Below, piece by piece: positions 22,410 to 33,448 of a DNA stretch of 64,000 nt. The translations under genes and the position numbers were made by a program. Position 1 is the stretch's first letter. Every line of letters begins with the position of its first letter. Below the pieces are notes generated by a model. That model had not been told where the DNA came from, ran no database searches, and was given only the letters and a program-made list of their open reading frames with translations. Source of the stretch: Bedellia somnulentella (Eukaryota; Arthropoda; Insecta; Lepidoptera; Bedelliidae); contig OY755183.1 in the NCBI GenBank assembly GCA_963576735.1, forward strand, positions 12,853,213 through 12,917,212, in the 5' to 3' direction.

Positions 22410-22545
22410 GAGTCCATTACCAACAATCTGTTCCCCACTAATGTTTCCCCATTGAACATTCGTAAGTGGTTGGGAAATTACTAATTTTGCAACTCTGCCT
22501 ACCCTTTTGAGGAGATGTATACGTCATACATATACTGATAAAAAC
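22410..22545 (+). mobile_element. SINE-A, degenerate
   Basis: CATTACCAACAATCTG, CCCATTGAACATTCG, AACTCTGCCTACCC in family order. Head absent. Confidence 0.45.
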
Positions 22546-22860
22546 TATGGTTCCCTTTATGTAGTGTACAAAATAGTAGTCTAATTTTATAATACAGAGA
22601 AATGTCGTTCATTTATTTAAAGAAAAATTCAATGTGGCTAATAACAATAATTTCATCTTCAATTAGAACACATATTATTCATTGAACATACGAATGGTTC
22701 TAACAGAGTCTGCAAACTAAATAAATGGGGTCAAACGACTATATACGATGATTAAGGACATATACCATAGACATATAGGGCTTTAAGAGGTCACCCATAG
22801 ACATATTATTTAACTAAATCATTCTTTTAAATTCTTCTCTAATTCAAGTCGACGAATTTT
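22546..22860. other. AT-rich spacer
   Basis: Nothing recognised. Confidence 0.5.
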
Positions 22861-22869
22861 ATTATGATT

Positions 22870-23116
22870 CATACATACATATACTCACGGCTATAAATCC
22901 CAAGAAGGGGTAGCTAGAGCTAAGGATTAGAAATTCCTCAGCCACTTTTGGAAATCTGAGTAAGGAAAAGATAGTAAAAATAAAGGTTGTTGGTGATTTG
23001 TCTCCAACCGTATCGCCCAAAAATCCCTTAAAAGCCCTACTACCGTTAGTCGCTTTTTACGTACACCTACCGGCAGAAATGGGGTAGTGCTATTCTAAGC
23101 CGACACTTCACACCAC
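22870..23116 (-). mobile_element. SINE-A with short target-site duplication
   Basis: Minus copy flanked by ATTATGATT (22861-22869 and 23117-23125). Confidence 0.85.
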
Positions 23117-23521
23117 ATTATGATTTGTTACAGATTATCAAAAGTATAAAAATGGTTTCACTTTTATGGGCGAGTAAATACCTATGTACCATATTAGATC
23201 ATATCTACTTTTTATTGTATTCATATTTCATGCATATAATTATCTCGGTGCATGATAATTGCGTGACGTTTATAATGTATATGCCTAGTGATTTATCGGT
23301 GTTTCATATGGAAATGTTAAGGACGCCTTGCACAAGACAGTAATCGAAATCGTAACTGGTTCAAAACTCTTCTTAAAGGTTGAAAAAACTTATTTTGGGA
23401 TCACATAAGTTACAATATAAATTCATTCTTATAAATTTGAGCGGGCGGTGTGATTATCATTGTGAAAATAACGACATGATTTTATGGCTTGCGATGGGCC
23501 GAATAGCTGAATAAAGTCAAA
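23117..23521. other. AT-rich spacer
   Basis: A 72-codon plus frame at 23125 has no domain or splice support. No gene called. Confidence 0.4.
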
Positions 23522-23650
23522 TCAAACGTTCGTGCCATATACCCCGAAGGTGTTGATAGAACTACTAATACTCTGAACATCACGTGACATTGTCACCTGG
23601 TGTTCAGAGTACCCACGTTTTACTTGGACAGTGGACTCTCTCACGTGATT
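23522..23650 (-). mobile_element. SINE-B, 5'-truncated
   Basis: Only the 3' third is present: GTTCGTGCCATATACCCCG, GAACATCACGTGACATTGTC, GTACCCACGTTTTAC. Confidence 0.75.
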
Positions 23651-23751
23651 GTACCCTAAAATAGGACCTTTGGTTTTACGAATGGTTCGCGAGGGACGCG
23701 ACGAATTCTATACTGTAATCAGCTATGCTTTACAATATTTTACCTAGCAAC

Positions 23752-23928
23752 CTTTATCCATGGCTATAAATCCCCGAAAGAAATAGTCAGAGTGTAAGTT
23801 TATTGGGAAAAATATTGTAAAGTAAGTAAACGATGGTCGGTGATTAGTCTCCAACTACATCGCTCAACAATCTCTGTGGGAAGAAATAAGTTAGTGCCAT
23901 TTTAAGCCCATATTACACATAGCTTTTG
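23752..23928 (-). mobile_element. SINE-A, diverged
   Basis: CATGGCTATAAATCCCCG ... GGTGATTAGTCTCCAAC ... AAGCCCATATTACACA. Old copy with gaps. Confidence 0.6.
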
Positions 23929-23945
23929 CATTACTTTATTTTCTA

Positions 23946-24935
23946 CTAGTGGATCGTCCCAGCTTCGCACGGGTAGCGTTGTTTTTTTAAATATCTGAGG
24001 TTTCTTTCTTCAGTCACTGCTCAAGCATTGTGGAATTCAGCGCAATGTTTTCAATTTATTAAATTTATAGCACTCCCTAAACAGTGTAGTTTGGTTATTT
24101 TGAATGCGCTTTAATGAACGGTTCAGTATTTCCGTTTAATAGCAAATTTTGGAATAAAACGCTATGAAGTATTTATAACAATCTAAAAAATAAATCATTA
24201 CGTGATGTAGAATGCAACTACTGGCACCATCTAGTATGTTATATGTAAATTAGTAAAGATTTGGTTTCGATCACGGGCGCGATGGCTTATTTTATGTATA
24301 ATTTCGGTGTTTATCTACCGATTTCTATGATTCTTTTTTTATTGAATAGGTAATAATGTTACCTTTTTTAAATTTGGGATGAGTGAGAGGTTTACAAACG
24401 TAAGAGTAAACAAATATAATCAGAATGATCCGAACTGCTAAGCTATCAGGAATTACACGTGTTATTGTGAGTCAACCGTAAAAGATAGACATAAACTGTT
24501 GAGGATTTTTTTTAGATAATTTTATGAAGAATATTTTTGTCACACATGATTTCTATGTAAGTTTAACCATTGAGGCTGCACACGCGACGGAAGCTTTCAA
24601 AATGGAGTAACTTCTCCCGTTTTCCCAAAATTTCCCAAAATTCCCCTTTACTACTCTGCTGGAAAGTATACAAAAACCTGCGCAGGTGTATGAAAAATAA
24701 TTGTACCAAGTTTCGTTAAAATCCGTCGAGTAGTTTTTGTTTCCATAAGGAACATACAAACCGACAGACAGACAGACAGACAGACAGACAGAAAGACAGA
24801 CAGACAGACAGACAAAAACTTTACTGATTGCATTTTTGGCATCAGTATCGATCCCTAATCACCACCTGATGGTTATTTTGAAAATATATTTCATGTACAG
24901 AGTTGACCTCTCTACAGATTTATTATAAGTATAGA
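23946..24935 (-). mobile_element. Helitron-like element, copy H2
   Basis: Full-length 990 bp copy; CTAG terminus at 23946-23949 next to a T on its minus strand, TC terminus at 24934-24935 after an A. Carries a long (CAGA)n tract at 24763-24814. Confidence 0.8.
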
Positions 24936-25586
24936 TTAACTCTGTTAACGCCGTTTGTTAACGCTGTTTCTTCATTCGTGTGTTAAACGGTTAACGTCAT
25001 CGTGGTGACTAGTGTTGCCCAAACGCAAGAACAAGACGAGACTTAGCCAGTCTTGGTCTTGGTCTTGCGCCAATACACCTGGTCTTGGTCTTGGTCTTGG
25101 TCTTGCGCTCCCAGTCTTGGTCTTGGTCTTGGCCTTGCAGCAAGAGTCTTGCAAGTCTTGTAATTATCTATTAGTCTATTACTATTTATTAAAGTTTACT
25201 TTAAATCCTAGAAAAACGTATTAGAATTGGAACATTGTGAGCTTGAATGAATATAGCCATAGTAAAGATCAAGCAGATTAATAAATAACTGAAGATTTGA
25301 TAAGAAATTCGAAAAATCAAATGACCTATATGTCGTTTTCCATGGAAGTAACTGTTTCTTAATAAACATTATGATTTATAAGCTTACATTTGCTAAAACA
25401 TGTAAAAAAACAAATTAATTACAATAACTTGACTGTATTTTAAAGAACAATATTTATCTATCTAAAAAGAGATTGAACCCTCAACTTATAAGAAATTTAA
25501 TAAAAGCGTTTTACGATTTATCATTTATTTGAATAAAAAATAAAATACAACACAAATCAACAGCTTTATCATTAGGTTATGATACT

Positions 25587-25823
25587 TTATATCATTTTTT
25601 TTGACCAAGAATTAATACAAAGTAACCATCGGGCTGACTCATCACTTAACCTATTTCTATGTTTTCTAATTACTAATGATGCTTTAGAAAATAACCTCTC
25701 AGCAGGTACTGAAGTTGCAGGTATTGAGAGAAAATCACGGGCCATTTTCGATAAAATCGGATACTCTGTCTCATGCGTCCTCCACCAATCTACTCGGACA
25801 AGAATAATTTGAATCTTCGTCAA
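25587..25823 (-). pseudogene. hAT transposase C-terminal (dimerisation) domain remnant
   Basis: The frame includes DWWRTHETEYPILSKMARD, then FLSIPATSVPAERLFSKA, then HRNRLSDES, the hallmark block of the hAT C-terminal dimerisation region (with the conserved LSIPATSVP.ER.FS core). Only ~75 residues are open; the DDE-type catalytic core and zinc finger are missing. It lies nearer the 25010 end, as expected for a C-terminus. Confidence 0.85.
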
Positions 25824-26090
25824 TCATATTAAATTGTACACGTGATACGTTTTTAGAAAACAACGAGAATTAGTAAAAACAATTATTAAGTTAGACTCGA
25901 AGACACGACGACACAGCTCAATTGGAAATGACTGCAATTAAAATAATTCCTTTATTTATAGTACGTTTCCATGCTTTCTACCGCGCCGCCTCGCCACATG
26001 CCGGCTCTATGATAAGGATGCCGCCGCAAATCAAACAATAATATAAAGCGTGTAAAAAAATTCGAAATTATTTTGCATGAGTATACCTAC

Positions 26091-26336
26091 CCGTGTAGTG
26101 CCGGCTTAGAATGTCGCTACCCCTTTCTTCCCACGGGTGTCGTAAGAAGCGACTAAGGGTATCGGGGCTTTATATTGGATTTTTGGGCGATGCGGTTGGA
26201 GACCCATCACTAAAAACCTTTATTTTTACCATATTTTCCCCACTCAACTTCCAAAAGTGGCTGAGGAATTCCTAATTCCTTAGCTCTGGCTACCCCTTCT
26301 AGGGAAATATAGCCGTGAGTATATGTATGTATATGT
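26091..26336 (+). mobile_element. SINE-A inside the hAT element
   Basis: Full-length copy of the CCGGCTTAGAATGTCGC subfamily, flanked by ATGAGTATACCTAC (26077-26090 and 26337-26350), a 14 bp duplication. Confidence 0.92.
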
Positions 26337-26921
26337 ATGAGTATACCTACGCTACGCCCTATGGCGGCAATAAAATAGTGTCAAATGTTATGATTTCGGC
26401 GTGGCGGAAACGATTGTTTTAGATTTCAAAAGAAGCCGTCGGCGCGTGTATCATAACCATGTACTTCCGAAAAGCTGCAAATTTCTTTGAGAAGTAAGAA
26501 CAAAACCTTTGATGCCGCATTATCAAAGTGCCGATGGTTAAAACATAACTATGCATGCACTCAGTTTGATTTTAATCATTTTTTTATTCGCTATGTTTAT
26601 GGTATTAGTCGTAATGCGCATAGGTCCAGTTTTTCATATTCTTTGATACAGTTTTTTGCGTCTCATAGAATTCCTAAGCGTATCTACCTATCCACCGAAC
26701 TGTTACACCTAACTACTCAGTGAAATAGCGCTAAGTCCTAGCTGCAAGACGCAAGAGTCTTGCAGGCTATGTCTTGTTCTTGCTCAAGTCTTGCACGGTC
26801 AGTCTTGGTCTTGGTCTTGCTAAAAATACGCGGTCTTGTTCTTGGTCTTGGTCTTGCAAAAACGCAAGAACAAGACCAAGACTGCAAGACCAAGACTGAA
26901 TTTGGGCAACACTAGTGGTGA

Positions 26922-26990
26922 CCAATCAGAAGTCCGCTCCGCCCTCCAACCACCGTGAAGAAGATCGCGACGGAGCGTCCAATTTCAACA
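26922..26990. promoter_or_regulatory. Promoter-like CCAAT/GC-rich patch
   Basis: CCAATCAG (26922-26929) and a GC-rich TCCGCTCCGCCCTCC follow the hAT insertion; TTAACGTCATCG lies on the other side of it. Without the hAT element these would be contiguous. No downstream exon was identified, so the role is unproven. Confidence 0.3.
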
Positions 26991-28019
26991 TTCACTCGCT
27001 TTGTACCTTACATTCCAATATCACATTAATTATTTTTTTCTGTAACATTTTATTTAACATATACGTTCATATTTAAGGAAAGAATAAAATAATAATTGAA
27101 TAGACTTCATCCACATGAACCCTGCTAAATCTCCATCATCGTGCATCGCAGCGCGAAAAAACTCTGAAAAGTAAAACCTAGAACTCTGAATGAGTGTTGA
27201 ATGAAGTTCCACTCGGTAAACCGCTATTATCATTGTAACATAGATCGAATTAACGCGCATAAAGCTAAAATGCACCAAAATTAGTTTGATTTATTAAATA
27301 TATTGTATAATTAAAATTAAAACTGAACATCCGAATATTTTATTATGTAAAATTCTTAATTTTTCTATTTTATATAATTTAAGATCTAAATATATGAAAA
27401 GAAGAGTTCAAGTAGATTGATCAATAAATCTAGCAAATCCTATTCGAGTTGCTACACAATATTGTTACAGCTTGAAATAATTACTAAGAGCGGTGTGTAT
27501 TTTGTGACAATATGGTGACAATAGAAAGTCAAGTATTCAAATTAACATTTATTTAGATAAGTTGATCTAATATTATCTGTGTAGGTTTTGTCAAGGCAAC
27601 GTTTGATAGGTTACTAGTTGAACTTTTTGCTTAGATAGATTAGATCATGATTGACTAACCAGTATATTAATAAGGACCCATCTGATTCTTAGCAATGATT
27701 TGTCATGAAGCTATCATGATTTATGTCACCAAATAATCTCGAAGTGTTTCCTTCAGATTACTGCTTCATGTAGAGGCAGATCTTTTGTAAAAATATAAAA
27801 CATACTCCATACACACTATACATACTCTTATTGTTTTTAGAATAGCTTTGATATTTTAAATTGGCTCTCTTTAAATGATGGCTAGAGCTAGAAAACCAAA
27901 AACTCTTTTGGAAAAGAAAGAAAAAAGAATGGTCAATAAAAAAACGATGGATTTCTAATTGCATTGCATAATGACCACTGAATAAATCCAAAACTCTTAC
28001 GAACGTACGAAGAGGTATT
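26991..28019. other. AT-rich gene-free stretch
   Basis: No exon or clear repeat. Short frames on the minus strand have no domain. Confidence 0.4.
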
Positions 28020-28100
28020 ATAGTGATCGTACAAAGTGGCGATCGATAGTCTCTGCCTATTCCAATGGGAGTTAATTGCGTGAGTATATGTATCGATGAA
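28020..28100 (+). mobile_element. RTE-like LINE 3' terminus
   Basis: GATCGTACAAAGTGGCGATC, CTGCCTATTCCAATGGGAG, TTGCGTGAGTATATG. Only the last ~80 bp survive. Confidence 0.7.
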
Positions 28101-28459
28101 TATTATAGTGGTATTACAGGCTGACAATACTTTTGTGAATTTTTCACATCTCAACTTTATCAGGGTTTTTCTTTGAATAGATCGTTAAAACCGATGGGCT
28201 TTATATCTCTAGAGCTCTATTTCAAGTCCTACAAAGGAAAAGCTTTGTAGATACAAAGTGCAGTTAATAATGGCCGAGAAAGTTGGTGAATATCGCTACC
28301 AGCATCGGAACAGTAACTTCTAAAGCAACTGTCGCAACAAGCCCGTTCTCTTCTATTGTAAGTATTGTAACAAACCCTCGGCTGGTATTTTATACTGGTA
28401 AATTGTAGTTATATATTGAATTTAATTTTACTGTTGCTTATTTACAGAGAAACATATCT
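28101..28459. other. Spacer with weak exon-like signals
   Basis: A GC-richer patch at 28270-28350 is open on both strands for about 25-30 codons and has ATT|GTAAGT on the plus strand. The opposing readings conflict, so no gene is called. Confidence 0.3.
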
Positions 28460-28722
28460 ACTACCTATTTTTACTCACGGGTATGAATCCCAAAATAGGT
28501 AAAAATTTAGAAATTTGAGTGAAGAAATTGTAGTAACATAAAACATACATACATACTTATACTTAAGTTGATAGGGGACAAGATGGTAGTAATAAAGTAT
28601 CGTTGGTGATGGGTCTCCAAATGCATCGTCCAAAAACCACTTTAAAAAGTGCCCTTAGTCGTCTCTTACAACACCCGTGGGTAGAAAGGGGTAGTCACAT
28701 TCTAAGCCGATACTACACGGCA
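28460..28722 (-). mobile_element. SINE-A, disrupted
   Basis: 28470-28545 and 28546-28722 are parts of minus copies separated by an extra CATACATACATACTTATAC stretch. Head at right: GCCGATACTACACGGC. Confidence 0.7.
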
Positions 28723-28838
28723 AAATATAAAAGATCGATTGTAATGGGTTGTCGTACAACATCCAAGGCAAGATATAAGGATAGTGCGTATTACATGCAA
28801 AAACAAGCACGTAGAGTTTATTTGTTAGATTGTTTGTT

Positions 28839-29091
28839 GCCGTGTAGTGTCGGCTTAGAATAACACTACCCCATATCTACCCGTGGGTGATCGTAAGAGG
28901 CGACTATCGGTATTGGGGCTTTTAAGGGATGTTTGGGCGATGCGGTTGGAGACCCATCACCAAAAACCTTTATTTCACCATCTTTTCCCCACGCAACTTC
29001 CAAAAGTGGCTGAGGAATTTACAATTCCTTGGCTCTGGTTACCCCTTCTAGGGAATTACAGCCGTGAGTATATATATGTATGTATGTATGT
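28839..29091 (+). mobile_element. SINE-A
   Basis: Full-length copy flanked by ATTGTTTGTT (28829-28838) and ATTGTTTATT (29092-29101), a duplication with one mismatch. Confidence 0.88.
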
Positions 29092-29230
29092 ATTGTTTAT
29101 TGATAGTTTTTTTTTGTTATTTTAATCTTCATTTATAAAATAATTGCATTTAGACATGGACACCATATTTGGTTTCATTTTGTAAGGAATTACGTTTGTT
29201 TAGTATTATTTGATCGAAGATAAAAACACA

Positions 29231-29605
29231 AGTGACATGATAGTCCAGTGGGTAAGAACACCCGCCCGAAAAACAGAAGGGCGTGAGTTCCAATCCTGGG
29301 ACGGGCCTACACCAATTTGTCTTTTCTAAAGTCATATGTGTGGTTAATTTATCATGGTTGCTAACGGTGAGGGAAAACATCGTGAGGAAACCCACATGGC
29401 TGAGTTGTACTTAGTCATGTGACAGTGTATTCGTACAAAACGGCGATAGGCCTGCCCCCTATCACGTGAGTACACTGTCTAAGCAAAACGTGGGTACCTT
29501 CTCTGGAAACTAGATGGCGCTTGCCATGTGAGTTCAGGAGTATTGGTACCTCTGCCAACCCCTTCGGGGATAAAGCGGCGTGAACGTTTATGTTATGTTT
29601 ATGTT
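29231..29605 (+). mobile_element. SINE-B with target-site duplication
   Basis: Full-length plus copy: tRNA-like head ATGATAGTCCAGTGGGTAAG (A box) and GAGTTCCAATCC (B box), ends CCCCTTCGGGG then GGCGTGAACG. Flanked by ATAAAAACACA (29220-29230 and 29606-29616). Confidence 0.9.
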
Positions 29606-29616
29606 ATAAAAACACA

Positions 29617-30410
29617 TTCAGATGCAATATTGTAAAACGATAACTAGAGTATTACGCAACAACTACGGCGCGAAATGTAACATGGATTGTTAGTACGTTA
29701 GGAATAGTTGGTGATGAAATAGTTAACCGCATCACTCACAAATCTATATAATAGATGAATAAAATGAAAAATGGAAGAAGAAATATGATGAAAATATTTT
29801 AATAACTTTTAAAAACAAGACCTTTGGTACTGTTATATTAATAGCTCTACCCCATTTCACGGCATAAGGACTTTTTAAATCATTGTTGGATGATGTGGAT
29901 ACCCTGATGAGTATCCACATCACCCAGCAATGATTAAAAAAGTTCTTATGATCCAATGGTCTTCATTTTACCATCTTTTCCCCACTTAACTGCCAAGAGA
30001 CAGATTTTAATTCTTTGACCACCTCTGTATTGACATTTACAGTCTTGATTGATTAGGTATCGACTAATAATAGAAACAGTAAAGTCTTCCAATCTAGTAC
30101 CGTCTTTAATTGCCTGAACTCTTTTTATCTAATTTCAAAGTTCTCTATGACATTGTAATACCTAAAAATATATGAATCAATTAGCTTGAACTCTATAGTA
30201 ATCGTTACGTCCTACAAAGGTTAATAATTAACAAAGTGAGTTCTTGTTATAATCAGGAAACTCTTTTAACTTGTCACGAAAGCGACATTTCAGGCGAGGC
30301 ATTCACATTAGTAATCATTAATGCTGGCTCCGAGCCAAAGTCCTAGTTAAAGAACTCTTGCTAATCGATATTTTGTAATGCCAAGAGTGGTTCTATCTTA
30401 TTTTGTGTAG
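29617..30410. other. Spacer with SINE-A scraps
   Basis: A SINE-A middle is recognisable at 29955-30050 (ATTTTACCATCTTTTCCCC). Otherwise unique AT-rich DNA without a supported gene. Confidence 0.4.
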
Positions 30411-30421
30411 ATGTATAGTGA

Positions 30422-30671
30422 ATTGCTGTGTAGTGTCGGCTTAGAATAGCACTACCCCATTTCTTCCGGTGGGTGTACGTAAGAGGCGACTAACGGTATT
30501 GGGGCTTTTTAAGGGATTTTTGGGCGATGCGGTTGGAGACCCATCACCAAGAACCTTTATTTCACCATCTATTCCCCACGCACCTTCCAAAAGTGGCTGA
30601 GGAATTTCTAATTCCTTAGCTCTGGCTACCCCTTTCTTGGGATTTATAGCCGTGAGTATATGTATGTATGT
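30422..30671 (+). mobile_element. SINE-A with target-site duplication
   Basis: Flanked by ATGTATAGTGA (30411-30421 and 30672-30682); the right repeat merges with the TATG tail. Confidence 0.9.
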
Positions 30672-30682
30672 ATGTATAGTGA

Positions 30683-31060
30683 CTTAGATTTATCATTACC
30701 ATCACTTGCCTTAAGTGTCTTATGTGGCTTTTGTGATTGGTGGGTTATGCGATTCGAATTTAATGAATTTTTCTCTTTACACCAAAAAAATACAGCATTG
30801 TTATATCGGCTCGCATTAGCTCTAAAACTTCTCTTCGAAGGCGTGTAGCAAGAGGTGTCTTAGTTTTTAATAGGGATTATTAAATTGTTTATGAACGTAT
30901 ATCTCGTCAGAACTGCTTGACATAAATACTTGATATATACATAAACTTGTCATAAGCATAAATCATTGATCGCAGAAGAGTAGAGCAGAGGAGCTAACAA
31001 ATATCGACACGGCTGGTAAAAATAAAAAGCAACTTATATGAAAACTTAATATTAATTTGC
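30683..31060. other. AT-rich spacer
   Basis: The plus frame at 30660-30848 starts in a SINE tail and is not credible. The minus strand is open for ~60 codons here without start, domain or good acceptor. Confidence 0.35.
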
Positions 31061-31303
31061 CGTGTAGTGTCGGCTTAGAATAACACTACCCCATTTCTAC
31101 CCGTGGGTGATCGTAAGAGGCGACTAATAGTATAGGGGCTTTTTAAGTGATTTTTGGGCGATGTGGTTGGAGACCCGTCACCAAAAACATTTATTATTAC
31201 CATCTTTTCCTCAATCTACTTCCAAAAGTGGCTTAGGAATATCTCATTCCAAGCTCTGGCTACCCCGTTAAGGGATTTATAGCCGTGAGTATATGTATGT
31301 ATG
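31061..31303 (+). mobile_element. SINE-A
   Basis: Copy of the ATAACACTACCCC / GTGGGTGATCG subfamily. Flanking TTAATAT is a possible 7 bp duplication. Confidence 0.85.
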
Positions 31304-31416
31304 TTAATATACAACTACATTATTTTATTAGTACCGTCAGAACGCCATAGAGTACGATTACTCCTAATTTATGGGCAAAGTTAAAGTTGCAGCTTATCCA
31401 AATTGTGAAACAATAA

Positions 31417-31512
31417 TACATACATACATACGGCTATACACCCAAAAAGGGGAAGCCAGAGCTTATCAGAAACACAGCCACATTTGGAAGTTAAGTGGGG
31501 AAAGGATTAATT
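31417..31512 (-). mobile_element. SINE-A, 5'-truncated
   Basis: Only the 3' ~95 bp: ACATACGGCTATACACCC, GGAAGCCAGAGC, CAGCCACATTTGG. Confidence 0.7.
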
Positions 31513-31902
31513 ATAATGCTTTTTAAAATGACCCCTCCCATATTACAAATATGTTATAGGGGACTATTTATTAATTGTGCAACCACTTGTCACATTATTT
31601 ATTCGCAAAACTAGAAATCTCACCGAAATATATCTATGCATTAAAATTCGACGATATATTAATTTATTCTAAAATTTTACACAGAGACAAAGCATTTAGA
31701 AATTGTGAGCATGATTTGGTGCAATAATTATATTGATGCTTCCTACTTTCTATTTACACGATAGGATAAGTTTAAATTACTTTTGTTGTATCATGGTATT
31801 TTAATTTAAATTATTAAATTTTAATCACTATAAAAAGTGTAGCAACTATTAAAGTACCTGTTGTGGTGGTTTTAAGAATCATTATGTTTATTCACAAAAC
31901 TA
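31513..31902. other. AT-rich spacer
   Basis: Nothing recognised. Confidence 0.5.
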
Positions 31903-32520
31903 AGCGTAGCTCTGGCTACCCTGTTTAGGGATGTGGAAACAGCAAAGATATACTGGCCAGTACACCCTGCTGTGTACCAACTTATAATTTGTATCTATGC
32001 TTAACTCGAAAATCATTTACACTCCGCGATGTACGAATATGAGTGAGACGCTGCTATGTGCGTTTGAGTCCGCAGTAGTGTGCGCTCTAACATGACTCCC
32101 ACAGTACTCCCCTCCTAGTCGATACGACGATATCAAAGCTAGGAGGTACCTATTACCAATTACCAAATTCAGTGTGAGCAGTGAGGCCGGTGATTGCATG
32201 CCTGTAGCTGCTCTCCTGAATGAATGGTGTGGTGAGGTAAGCGAGGAATAGAAGTTGCGGGTAGATCGAGAAATGTAGTAGAAGGAAGTGTGTGTTCATC
32301 ACGTCGGGGTCACCACTGTGAAAACAGCAAAGATATACTGGCCAGTACACCCTGCTGTGTACCAACTTATAATTTGTATCTATGCTTAACTCGAAAATCA
32401 TTTACACTCCGCGATGTAGGAATATGAGTGAGACGCTGCTATGTGCGTTTGAGTCCGCAGTAGTGTGCGCTCTAACATAACTCCCACAGGGATTTATAGC
32501 CGTTAGTATATGTATGTATG
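31903..32520 (+). mobile_element. SINE-A 3' end split by a miniature LTR element
   Basis: GTAGCTCTGGCTACCC with TTTAGGGA at the left continues as GGGATTTATAGCCG and the TATG tail at 32489-32520. The insertion between them duplicated GGGA. Confidence 0.85.
31932..32488 (-). mobile_element. TRIM-like miniature LTR retrotransposon
   Basis: Two 172 bp direct repeats, 31932-32103 and 32317-32488, differ at only three positions. Each begins TGTG and ends CACA, and a 4 bp duplication GGGA (31928-31931, 32489-32492) flanks the whole. Read on the minus strand, a primer-binding site TGGTGACCCCGACGTGAT starts one base after the 5' LTR (32298-32315), and a polypurine tract AGGAGGGGAG precedes the 3' LTR (32107-32116). 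The 213 bp interior has no coding capacity. So it needs proteins from a full-length relative, probably Gypsy-type judging by the 4 bp duplication. The tRNA primer was not identified. Confidence 0.92.
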
Positions 32521-32524
32521 CGGG

Positions 32525-32672
32525 CTGATTATGTATCTTTAGCGACCACGATTGTGTCGCAAGTTGCAATGTTGCTGTCAAAAGTGTCAGATCGCATACA
32601 AATTTATGACATTGACAACGACAATCGTGCAACTTGCGACACAATCGTCACTCGCAAAAGATACATAATCAG
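32525..32672. mobile_element. Small hairpin MITE with ~44 bp inverted repeats
   Basis: CTGATTATGTATCTTTAGCG ... TCGCAAGTTGCA pairs with TGCAACTTGCGACACAATCG ... AAGATACATAATCAG. Only ~50 bp separate the arms. It abuts the SINE-A tail. No clear duplication beyond GGG. Confidence 0.75.
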
Positions 32673-33148
32673 GGGGCGGAACTCCACTTTTACCTATTAC
32701 CTACATTTCCTTTATTTCTATTGAAGTTTAGAGAGTTGTAGTGTTAAATTTAATGTTATTTAAAGAATTCTCAAAACTTTTTTTTACCTACTCCAGAATA
32801 CTTGTTTGTGAATGAGGTTATATTCGTTTTTTTTAGTAAGACAAATTAAAATTTAGTCTAAGTGTAGTTCAAAAATATTATCCTCTATATTTTTGAACTA
32901 CAACAACTAACAGGCAGGCTCACTGAAGAGATTTTGCCAGTCCACTGCACATCATTAGAGGCGTCTGACTAGGAACTCAACCAGCCATATTATATTCTCA
33001 ATAAGTTATCATAGTAAATAGACTTTACATTATATAACTTAATCTTGACATATTTCAGGCGGTGTTTTATACACGATTTGATATATAATATAATAAAGAC
33101 ACTATATTTATAATATATGTATACTATATATCAAATTAAAATTCATAC
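32673..33148. other. AT-rich spacer
   Basis: A 45 bp open segment on the minus strand (32924-32968) is bracketed by AG and GT but is too short to claim. Confidence 0.4.
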
Positions 33149-33432
33149 GTTCACGCCGTATATCCCCAAAAGGGGTTGGCAGAGGTACTAATACTTCCAA
33201 ATATATCACCTGGTGATCAAAGTACCCACGTTTTGTTTGGACTGTGTACTCACGCGATAGGGGGCAGGCCTATTGTTTTGCACGAATACACTGTCACATG
33301 ACTTACTTACTCATGTGGGTTTCCTTATCAAGTTTTCCCTCACCACAAGAAAAAATAATCACTGATATGACTTTAGAAAAGACACATTGGTGTAGGCTCA
33401 AGCGCATGTTCTAGCTACTGAGCTATCTTGGT
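33149..33432 (-). mobile_element. SINE-B, shortened
   Basis: 3' hairpin variant CCCCAAAAGGGG; the region of the tRNA-like B box is deleted, head TAGCTACTGAGCTATC-like at the right end. Confidence 0.8.
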
Positions 33433-33448
33433 TTTCATATACGTTATC

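Larger units (their letters stand above)
25010..26914 (-). mobile_element. hAT DNA transposon, defective
   Basis: Inverted ends TAGTGTTGCCCAAA / TTTGGGCAACACTA, flanked by the 8 bp duplication GTGGTGAC (25002-25009 and 26915-26922). Eight-base duplications are diagnostic of hAT elements. Each end holds an array of TCTTGG units (25050-25160 and 26740-26900), likely transposase-binding repeats. A transposase relic lies on the minus strand and a SINE-A has inserted at 26091. Confidence 0.88.

Noticed and set aside
24763..24814. CRISPR-like tandem array
   Set aside because: Plain (CAGA)n microsatellite without spacers, in a eukaryotic mobile element.
25012..25224. 70-codon frame with Leu-Gly-Leu-Gly repeats
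   Set aside because: It is the translated TCTTGG array of the hAT end.
28269..28352. Exon on either strand
   Set aside because: Open frames on both strands conflict, and the minus-strand acceptor has a poor pyrimidine tract.
28883..29125. 80-codon plus-strand frame (similar ones at 16383, 47148, 56239)
   Set aside because: They translate SINE-A sequence itself. The same protein fragments recur in each copy because the repeat is the same.
30660..30860. Frames on both strands beyond a SINE-A tail
   Set aside because: Open by chance on both strands; no start, acceptor or domain to choose one.
32924..32968. 45 bp minus-strand exon (SDASNDVQWTGKISS)
   Set aside because: Both splice borders fit, but it is too short and two phases are open. 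Neighbouring sequence looks repetitive.
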